This document shows, piece after piece, positions 1 through 5,222 of a stretch of 5,581 bases of DNA. Location: positions 1 through 5,581 of the forward strand of contig JALOQH010000040.1 of NCBI GenBank assembly GCA_025453475.1, written 5' to 3'. Positions within the stretch are counted from its first letter, which is position 1. Each line of letters opens with the position of its first letter. The stretch is from an archaeon. Lineage in GTDB: Archaea > Nanobdellota > Nanobdellia > Pacearchaeales > GW2011-AR1. Both the position numbers and the translations under genes were made by a program. A model generated the notes under the pieces. That model worked only from the letters and a program-made list of their open reading frames with translations. It ran no database searches and had not been told where the DNA came from.

Positions 1-347
1 TCCAGAACAAAGGGTTGTGGAACAATATACGCCCCCTCTTGGATAACCCCAATATCCCCGAACTGAGGAACTGGCTGGCGGATAATGTGCAGGGATATGG
101 CTTGAAAGAAGCCTCCCATTTCCTTAGAAACATAGGCAAGTCCAACAACCAAATAGCTATCCTGGACAGGCATATTCTAAGGAATTTAAAGGCATTTGGA
201 GCTGTAAAGGATGATAAGATAATGTCAAGAAAAGACTATCTTGAAAAAGAGCAAAAATACCTCTCGTTTGCGAAGCAAATTGAAATCCCTGCAGATGAGC
301 TTGATTTACTGTGGTGGAGCCAGGAAAACGGGGAAGTTTTTAAGTAA
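1..347 (+). CDS. ogg: N-glycosylase/DNA lyase, Ogg2-type 8-oxoguanine DNA glycosylase (5'-partial)
   Basis: Base-excision repair enzyme that removes 8-oxoguanine from DNA and nicks the abasic site by beta-elimination. The reading frame is open to the left edge (codons begin at base 3), so the N-terminal half is missing; about 114 residues remain. What is visible is the helix-hairpin-helix-GPD core: NVQGYGLKEASHFLRNIG, with the presumed Schiff-base lysine encoded at 105-107, then AILDRHILRNL, with the presumed catalytic aspartate at 165-167. The 20-residue Lys-to-Asp distance fits the family. The protein ends in GEVFK: Ogg2 enzymes characteristically finish on a lysine whose carboxylate helps recognise 8-oxoG (family knowledge). 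The TTG at 15-17 is an internal Leu codon, not a start, because homologous-looking sequence continues upstream of it. The gene converges on the minus-strand gene, with 4 nt between stops. Identification is firm; the true start lies outside the window. Confidence 0.93.
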   Translation, partial: QNKGLWNNIRPLLDNPNIPELRNWLADNVQGYGLKEASHFLRNIGKSNNQIAILDRHILRNLKAFGAVKDDKIMSRKDYLEKEQKYLSFAKQIEIPADELDLLWWSQENGEVFK

Positions 348-359
348 TTTCTTAAGAAA
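337..359 (+). terminator. possible T-rich terminator / palindrome between convergent genes
   Basis: A TTTTT run (337-341) lies at the end of ogg and is followed by the inverted repeat TTAAG-N6-CTTAA (340-355). The perfect 12-base palindrome TTTCTTAAGAAA occupies 348-359 and spans the last two codons and stop of the opposing gene. T-rich ends are typical archaeal termination signals, so this could end the ogg transcript. The stems are short and AT-rich, so a chance occurrence is quite possible. Confidence 0.3.
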
Positions 360-795
360 CAATCGCGCTTCTTGCAACTTCCCCTATCACATATCTGACT
401 ATATCTGCATAAAATGCGCTTCTAGAGCCCGCCTCTGGCAAATTTCTCTTTACCCTGCAAGTCACAGAAACCGCGCCATCGCTTAGCTCTGAAAGCCTCC
501 TGTGCGAGATATAATGGGTTTTGTCTACTTCCGTATTGCTGATTTTTCTCTCATCCTCGGAGCAGAATTTGATGGTTTTCCCCTCTGAATAAGCCCTTAA
601 ATGGATATTAACCTGACCGTAATCATCTATGTTAAATTCGCAGTCATAATCCAGATTTTCAAGGCGAAAAGAGACCTTCGAGGGATTTTTAGCGAACCTT
701 AATCCTCTGGGAGTTCCCCCGAGACAGCCCGGCAAAGCCCGCGAGAAATCACGTGCAAGCGCCTCCAGGTCTTCTTTTTTTGATTCAATTGTCAT
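352..795 (-). CDS. hypothetical protein, 147 aa, soluble
   Basis: I do not recognise this protein. It begins MTIESKKEDLEALARDF and ends in a stop at 354-352. From the sequence alone, an amphipathic N-terminal helix (about residues 4-21) is followed by a Gly/Pro-rich turn (22-31). Next comes a stretch of alternating polar and hydrophobic residues that looks like beta strands (about 38-115), and then a C-terminal helix (about 125-145). There is no signal peptide or membrane segment, and no clustered Cys/His metal site. The frame could be extended to a TTG at 810, giving 152 residues. I prefer the ATG at 795: the TATA-like element on this strand predicts transcription starting around 802-795, downstream of that TTG. 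The gene stands alone, divergent from the pyrH operon and convergent with ogg. Coding status is supported by the long open frame and protein-like composition; the function is unknown. Confidence 0.72.
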   Translation of the reverse strand: MTIESKKEDLEALARDFSRALPGCLGGTPRGLRFAKNPSKVSFRLENLDYDCEFNIDDYGQVNIHLRAYSEGKTIKFCSEDERKISNTEVDKTHYISHRRLSELSDGAVSVTCRVKRNLPEAGSRSAFYADIVRYVIGEVARSAIVS

Positions 796-815
796 AAAAT
801 AATGCGTCAAACAGC

Positions 816-832
816 GTTTTTAACTATTTATG
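816..832 (-). promoter_or_regulatory. TATA-like element for the 147-aa minus-strand gene
   Basis: Read on the minus strand, the sequence CATAAATAGTTAAAAAC contains two overlapping TATA-like cores. CATAAATAG (832-824) predicts a start near 802. GTTAAAAAC (824-816) predicts a start at about the ATG at 795, meaning a leaderless mRNA. No Shine-Dalgarno sequence precedes the ATG. Both readings favour the ATG at 795 over the TTG at 810. Confidence 0.45.
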
Positions 833-865
833 TAATAAAATCATCGTATCAAGTAGTAACAAAGC

Positions 866-880
866 AAATCTTTAAATAAA
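866..880 (+). promoter_or_regulatory. archaeal TATA box driving the pyrH-rnp3-pheS-pheT operon
   Basis: TTTAAATA at 871-878 is a good archaeal TATA box. Its centre lies about 26 nt upstream of the A of the ATG at 900, the usual distance from TATA box to transcription start. The transcript would therefore begin at or within a base or so of the start codon (leaderless), which fits the lack of a Shine-Dalgarno sequence. The preceding bases GCAAATC would be the BRE position but are not a strong match. It also selects the ATG at 900 over the in-frame ATG at 909. Confidence 0.65.
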
Positions 881-899
881 AACACTAATTAAGACAATA

Positions 900-1583
900 A
901 TGAAAATAATGGTGATTAGTCTTGGCGGCTCCCTGATTGTGCCTGAGAAAATAGACTACAAATTTCTCGAGGATTTCAAGCACACACTAAGAAAGCATTA
1001 TGGTAACTGGAAATTTGTTGTTGTCTGCGGGGGCGGAACAGTTGCAAGAAAATACATCTCAATTCTAAGAGCAGACAAACAGCCCGAGAAACAGCTCTCT
1101 CTTGCAGGAATAATGGCAACAAGAACCAATGCAAGAGTGATGATGCAGTTCTTCGGAAAAGAAGCAAACGACGCTCTGCCCGGGGATATGAAAGATGTAA
1201 AGAATGAATTGAAGAAAAATAACGTAGTAATCTGCGGAGCCCTGAGATACACTCCCCATTCAACATCAGACGGCACTGCAGCAAGGCTTGCAAACTTCCT
1301 TGGAGGCGAATTCATCAATGTAACAAACGTCAAAGGATTATTTACAGCAAATCCCTATACTCATAAAGACGCCAGATTCATCGCGCATGAGAGCTGGAAG
1401 CAGTTCGAAAAGAGAGCAACAGCAAGAACATATCACTCTGGACAGCATTTTGTTCTCGACCAGGAAGCAGCTGTTCTTATAAGAAAGCACAAAATCAAGA
1501 CATACATTGTAGGCGACAACCCGAAAAACATAGACAAAATTCTCGGTGGAAAGAAATTTATAGGCACCTCAATCTTCGGATAA
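900..1583 (+). CDS. pyrH: uridylate (UMP) kinase, archaeal PyrH type
   Basis: Cytosolic amino-acid-kinase-fold enzyme that phosphorylates UMP to UDP with ATP, feeding UTP and CTP synthesis. At 227 residues it has the usual length of archaeal UMP kinases. Family motifs in order are the N-terminal GGS loop (residues 9-11), CGGGTVARKYI (43-53), GIMATRTNA (70-78), the TSDGTAARLANF segment (122-133, with D124 kept), TNVKGLFTANP (142-152), and a C-terminal GT (222-223). Three positions differ from the usual family pattern: S67 where most members have an Asp before GI.AT, K145 in place of Asp in TNVDG, and N151 in place of Asp in the following DP. The core fold and remaining motifs argue that the protein still binds nucleotide, but catalysis is inferred. 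It is the first gene of a tight operon: its TAA is followed by one base and then the ATG of rnp3. The start at 900 is fixed by the TATA box about 26 nt upstream. Confidence 0.92.
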   Translation: MKIMVISLGGSLIVPEKIDYKFLEDFKHTLRKHYGNWKFVVVCGGGTVARKYISILRADKQPEKQLSLAGIMATRTNARVMMQFFGKEANDALPGDMKDVKNELKKNNVVICGALRYTPHSTSDGTAARLANFLGGEFINVTNVKGLFTANPYTHKDARFIAHESWKQFEKRATARTYHSGQHFVLDQEAAVLIRKHKIKTYIVGDNPKNIDKILGGKKFIGTSIFG

Positions 1584-1584
1584 C

Positions 1585-2022
1585 ATGATAAACACCCCCA
1601 ACCTTGAGCAAGCCAAGGTCTTAATCAAGAGAGCAGAAGAAAAACCAGTAATAGTCAGAGCCCAGAATGACGAATTTAACCGGAAAATCCTCGAATACGG
1701 GCATTTTGACATTATTCTCGGCATCGAAGGGGGCGATAGAAAACGCTCTCTAAGAAACATAGATTCCGGCTTTAATCATGTTCTTGCAGATATTGCAGCC
1801 AAAAACAGGATAGCAATAGGCATAGACATGCAGGAACTGGTAAAACTGCCGGCAGAAGAAAAAGCCCGGCGTTTAGAAAGGCTAATCCAGAATATCCAGC
1901 TCTGCAGAAAAGCCGGAGCAAGATTAATATTGTTGAATTACAAAGACAGGAAAGATGGCTTTGCCTTCCTTACAAGCCTTGGTTGTTCCACACAGCAGGC
2001 AAAGGAGGCGTTACGTTTTTAA
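1585..2022 (+). CDS. rnp3: ribonuclease P protein component 3 (Rpp30/p30 family), short form
   Basis: Protein subunit of archaeal RNase P, which removes 5' leaders from pre-tRNA; in other archaea it partners with the Pop5 subunit on the RNA catalytic domain. Family signatures are NRKILE (residues 32-37), a loop then GFNHVLADIAAKN (62-74), the strand AIGIDM (77-82), a helix RRLERLIQNIQLCRKAGA (95-112), the strand RLILLNY (113-119), and a C-terminal LTSLGCSTQQAKEAL (129-143). At 145 residues it is clearly shorter than typical archaeal Rpp30 (about 200 or more). The missing part is mostly at the N-terminus: the first strands of the TIM-like barrel, normally before the RNRKILE region, are much reduced. 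The ATG follows the pyrH stop with one intervening base and has no Shine-Dalgarno sequence, suggesting coupling by re-initiation. The stop at 2020-2022 is followed 18 nt later by a second in-frame TAA (2041-2043) just before pheS. Confidence 0.87.
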   Translation: MINTPNLEQAKVLIKRAEEKPVIVRAQNDEFNRKILEYGHFDIILGIEGGDRKRSLRNIDSGFNHVLADIAAKNRIAIGIDMQELVKLPAEEKARRLERLIQNIQLCRKAGARLILLNYKDRKDGFAFLTSLGCSTQQAKEALRF

Positions 2023-2048
2023 TGTCTCGCAACATCCAATTAACATGA
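2004..2048 (+). other. rnp3/pheS junction with possible 8-codon linking minicistron
   Basis: The rnp3 stop and an ATG overlap as TAATG (2020-2024). That ATG opens an 8-codon frame, MSRNIQLT, whose TGA (2046-2048) overlaps the pheS ATG (2045-2047) as ATGA. A GGAGG Shine-Dalgarno match lies at 2004-2008, 13 nt before the minicistron ATG, though it is also ordinary Lys-Glu-Ala coding sequence of rnp3. The arrangement would let ribosomes pass from rnp3 to pheS by two overlapping stop/start pairs. Whether it is translated is unknown; chance is a serious alternative. Confidence 0.25.
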
Positions 2049-3586
2049 AACAAAAAGGTGAAAACCCCGAAAAAGAAAGCAAGGAGACAGAAGCAATAGT
2101 AGAAAAGCTTTCCCCACTTGAAATAAAAATAATTCCCTTTCTTAAAGAATCAATAGACAAAATAGAAAAGAAATCAGGATTGGACAGCGTTTCCGTGCTC
2201 CGCGCCTTAAAGTTTCTTGAAGCCAAGGGCATAGTTAAATTAAGAACAACAGCCAAAACACTAGTTGATTTGGGCACGAACGGAGTTTATTACAAGAAGA
2301 ATAATCTGCCGGAGAGACAGCTTCTCATGGTTCTGGAGAAAAACCACCATCTTGACCTGGAAGAAGCAAAAAAACTCTCCAAGCTTAGCGAAAATGAATT
2401 CAAGGTATCTCTCGGTGTTCTTCGCTCAAAAGCTCTTATAAACATGACTGGCGGTAAAATCTCTCTTAATGCAGGAAAAGAAGAACTCTCAAAGAAATCC
2501 TTCGAAGAACAGCTTCTTGATGCCCTTCCGGCAGAGCGCGAGACTCTCCCTCCAGAGTTGCACTACGCTCTTGACAACCTCAAAAAAAGGAAAGACATCG
2601 TAGAAATAAAAGAAAAGTCAGTTGTCGAGTTTGAATTAACGTCAGAAGGCAGGAAAATAGCTGGAAAAGAGATAAAATCAGAATTACTTGAAGAAGTTAC
2701 CCCGGAAATTATCCGTGACTGGCAGCGCGGAAAGAAATTCAGAAAATATGATATTCTCGCTCCGGTGCCGGCAATTCATGGCGGCAAGAGGCACTTTGTT
2801 AATGAAGCAATAACCAAAGGCAAGAGAATCTGGACAGACCTCGGATTCAAAGAAATGACTGGAAGCAAGACAACAACCTCTTTCTGGAACTTCGATGCCC
2901 TGTTCACAGCCCAGGATCATCCAGTAAGAGAAATACACGATACATTTTTCATAAAAGGCGTAAAGGGCGCTCTTCCTGACAAAGAGCTGGTCTCAAGTGT
3001 TAAGAAAGCCCACGAGTCAGGTGTTGGAAATAGCAGGGGATGGCAGTATAAATGGAATGAAGAAACCGCCCGAAGAGTTCTAATAAGAACCCATACAACT
3101 ATTCTCTCAGCTCAAACTCTGGCAAAGCTGAAAAAAGAAGATATGCCTGCCAAATTCTTCGCTGTTGGCAAATGCTTCAGAAACGAGACAGTTGACTGGA
3201 AGCACCTGTTTGAATTCAACCAGACAGAAGGAATAGTAATTGACCCAAATGCCAACCTGCGCCACTTAATTGGCTATCTGAAAGAATTCGCCAGGAAAAT
3301 GGGTTTTGAAAAGATAAAAATCCAGCCCTCCTATTTCCCTTACACAGAACCAAGTTTAGAAGGATTAGCATGGAACGAAGAGAAAAAACAATGGGTAGAG
3401 GTCCTTGCAGCAGGGATTTTCCGTCCCGAAGTTACAATCCCGCTATTAGGCACAGCAACACCTGTCCTTGCATGGGGTCCTGGCTTCGATAGGCTAATGA
3501 TGGCTGCCTATGGCATAAGCGACATGAGAGAATTATATTCAAATGACCTGAAAGCGCTCAGGAACAAGAAGGCCTGGATAAAATAA
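2045..3586 (+). CDS. pheS: phenylalanine--tRNA ligase alpha subunit, archaeal/eukaryotic type
   Basis: Catalytic subunit of the alpha2-beta2 PheRS, which activates phenylalanine with ATP and charges tRNA-Phe. At 513 residues it has the normal archaeal length. Residues 20-235 look like the winged-helix N-terminal domains of the archaeal/cytosolic type (for example LSPLEIKIIPFL near 22-33). The class II catalytic domain follows: FWNFDALFTAQDHPVRE (280-296), the RTHTTILSAQ substrate segment (348-357), motif 2 with F378-R-N-E381, the glutamate-rich FEFNQTEG strand after it, and motif 3 GPGFDR (478-483). It ends with the usual YSNDLKALR-type tail. The frame is open upstream to a TTG at 1955, but that would overlap rnp3 by 68 nt and add 30 residues unlike the family. 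The ATG at 2045 gives the expected N-terminus and the context TAACATG seen at the two neighbouring starts. No Shine-Dalgarno sequence precedes it. It is followed after one base by pheT. Confidence 0.96.
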   Translation: MKQKGENPEKESKETEAIVEKLSPLEIKIIPFLKESIDKIEKKSGLDSVSVLRALKFLEAKGIVKLRTTAKTLVDLGTNGVYYKKNNLPERQLLMVLEKNHHLDLEEAKKLSKLSENEFKVSLGVLRSKALINMTGGKISLNAGKEELSKKSFEEQLLDALPAERETLPPELHYALDNLKKRKDIVEIKEKSVVEFELTSEGRKIAGKEIKSELLEEVTPEIIRDWQRGKKFRKYDILAPVPAIHGGKRHFVNEAITKGKRIWTDLGFKEMTGSKTTTSFWNFDALFTAQDHPVREIHDTFFIKGVKGALPDKELVSSVKKAHESGVGNSRGWQYKWNEETARRVLIRTHTTILSAQTLAKLKKEDMPAKFFAVGKCFRNETVDWKHLFEFNQTEGIVIDPNANLRHLIGYLKEFARKMGFEKIKIQPSYFPYTEPSLEGLAWNEEKKQWVEVLAAGIFRPEVTIPLLGTATPVLAWGPGFDRLMMAAYGISDMRELYSNDLKALRNKKAWIK

Positions 3587-3587
3587 C

Positions 3588-5222
3588 ATGGCAACCATAA
3601 AAATACCAAAGGCAGAACTAAAGAAACTAATAAAGTCAGACGAAGAAATAGCCGCAAAAATGAACATGATGGGGGCGCCAGTAGAGTCTGTTTCAGAACA
3701 GGAAGTTGAGCTTGAGATAATGCCAAACCGCCCGGATTTGCTGTCAGTTCAGGGAGTTCTGAGAGCATTCAGAGCCTACCTCGGGAAAGAGTCTGGCATG
3801 AAAAAGTACAAGATTCACGCGCCTGAAAAAGATTACAAGGTAAAGATAGACCCCTCTGTCTCAGCAGTCCGTCCTTACACTGCATGTGCAATTGTCAGAA
3901 AGCTTAAGTTTGATGATGCAAAGATAAAAGAGATAATCGACATGCAGGAGAAGCTTCACGCAACAGTCGGCAGGAACAGAAAGAAAGCGGCAATCGGCAT
4001 TTACCCTCTTGAGAAGATATCTCTTCCCATAACTTATGAAGCAAGAAAGCCCAGCGAGATTAAATTCCACCCTCTCGAAGCAGAAAAAGAAATGAGCGCC
4101 AATGAGATTCTTCAGAGGCACCCAACAGGAAGGGAATACGCAAGTCTCCTGGAAATTTACTCTACATATCCGATCTTCAAGGATGCGAAAGAAAACATTC
4201 TTTCCATGCCACCAGTCATAAATTCTCACGAGACCGGCAAAATAACAGAGCAGACAACAGACGTCTTCATCGAATGCTCGGGCTCAAACCTTGAAGTTCT
4301 CAAGAGAATCCTTAACATCATTGTAACAACACTCGCAGATATGGGGGGAGTTGTCTATGCAATGGAATTAGAATATGGCAAAACAAAGTTAACAACCCCA
4401 GACTTGAAGCCAGAAAAGATGCGTGTTTCTTTGGACAATGCAAACAAGCTTCTCGGTCTCTCTCTGAAAGAAAAAGATTTGGAGAAGCTTCTCCCAAAAA
4501 TGGGCTATGAATACAAAGCCGGCAAAGCCAGCATTCCGGCATGGAGATGCGATATCCTGCATGAAGTTGACATAATTGAGGACATTGCAATCGCATACGG
4601 ATATGACAATCTTGTTCCAGAAATACCGAAAGTAGCCACAATAGGCGAAGAGTCAAGAGAAAGCAGGATAACGAGCAAAATAGCTGAGATTCTCACGGGT
4701 TTGGGTTTGATAGAGACCTCTTCGTATCACCTGATTAAGCCAGAAGAAGCAGAAAAAGCCCAGATAAAAGAGGAAGACAAAATTGAGATTGAGAACTCAA
4801 AGACAGAATACAAGCTTCTCCGCCCAAGTCTTCTTATCCCTGCATTAAGGATCTTTGCTGAAAACAAGGATAATGAATATCCGCAGAAACTCTTCGAGCT
4901 CGGAACCGCATTCACAAAAGACACGGACAAAGAAACAGGAATAGCTGAGTCAGAACATCTTATAATTGCATCCTCACCCGGCAATTTCACGGAAATCAAG
5001 CAGGTTCTTGATTATCTGGCAAAAATGCTTAACATCCCATATGAGCTAAAGGAAGCCAAGAAACCAGAGCTAATAGAAGGCAGAACCGGTGCAATCTTCA
5101 TAAACAACAGGCAAATCGGCTATATTGGAGAGCTGCACCCAGAAACCCTCAGAACCTGGAATATCAAAGCCCCAATCTCAGTTCTTGAAATCTCCCTTGA
5201 AGAAATATTTAGGCTGTTTTAA
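3588..5222 (+). CDS. pheT: phenylalanine--tRNA ligase beta subunit, archaeal/eukaryotic type
   Basis: Structural, editing and tRNA-binding subunit of PheRS, partner of the PheS encoded just upstream. The 544 residues match archaeal PheT and not the roughly 800-residue bacterial form: the EMAP-type and anticodon-binding extensions are absent. Domains in order are a B1-like N-terminus with EIMPNRPDLLSVQGVLRA (about 43-60), the B3/4 domain (about 95-260) that hydrolyses mischarged Tyr-tRNA-Phe in characterised relatives, with QEKLHATVGRNRKKAAIGI (about 120-138) and MPPVINSHETG, the B5 domain (about 278-341) ending in RCDILHEVDIIED...YGYDN (Y337-N341), and the inactive class II-like fold (about 350-544). 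An oddity is YP at residues 139-140, where many archaeal and eukaryotic relatives have HD (IG.HDLD). The ATG lies one base after the pheS stop (TAAcATG), with no Shine-Dalgarno sequence, consistent with coupled 1:1 synthesis. The last 14 bases overlap the end of the opposing gene. Confidence 0.96.
   Translation: MATIKIPKAELKKLIKSDEEIAAKMNMMGAPVESVSEQEVELEIMPNRPDLLSVQGVLRAFRAYLGKESGMKKYKIHAPEKDYKVKIDPSVSAVRPYTACAIVRKLKFDDAKIKEIIDMQEKLHATVGRNRKKAAIGIYPLEKISLPITYEARKPSEIKFHPLEAEKEMSANEILQRHPTGREYASLLEIYSTYPIFKDAKENILSMPPVINSHETGKITEQTTDVFIECSGSNLEVLKRILNIIVTTLADMGGVVYAMELEYGKTKLTTPDLKPEKMRVSLDNANKLLGLSLKEKDLEKLLPKMGYEYKAGKASIPAWRCDILHEVDIIEDIAIAYGYDNLVPEIPKVATIGEESRESRITSKIAEILTGLGLIETSSYHLIKPEEAEKAQIKEEDKIEIENSKTEYKLLRPSLLIPALRIFAENKDNEYPQKLFELGTAFTKDTDKETGIAESEHLIIASSPGNFTEIKQVLDYLAKMLNIPYELKEAKKPELIEGRTGAIFINNRQIGYIGELHPETLRTWNIKAPISVLEISLEEIFRLF

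Noticed and set aside
241..486. 81-codon + strand frame across the ogg end
   Set aside because: It overlaps ogg out of frame and the minus-strand gene in antisense; it has no start signal and a composition typical of noise.
796..810. TTG start at 810 for the minus-strand 147-aa gene
   Set aside because: The TATA-like element predicts transcription starting at about 802-795, downstream of that codon, and an ATG is available at 795.
976..1333. Minus-strand frames of 64-111 codons opposite pyrH
   Set aside because: These are antisense shadows of a well-supported gene, rich in Leu/Cys/Phe as expected from reverse reading.
2004..2008. GGAGG as a direct Shine-Dalgarno sequence for pheS
   Set aside because: It lies 36 nt before the pheS ATG, too far to position a ribosome there; at best it serves the short frame starting at 2022.
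1955..2044. N-terminal extension of pheS from TTG at 1955
   Set aside because: It would overlap rnp3 by 68 nt, and the extra 30 residues do not look like a PheS N-terminus; the ATG at 2045 gives the expected length and junction.
3861..4999. Several minus-strand frames of 63-122 codons opposite pheT
   Set aside because: They overlap strongly supported pheT domains and show no recognisable motifs or start signals.
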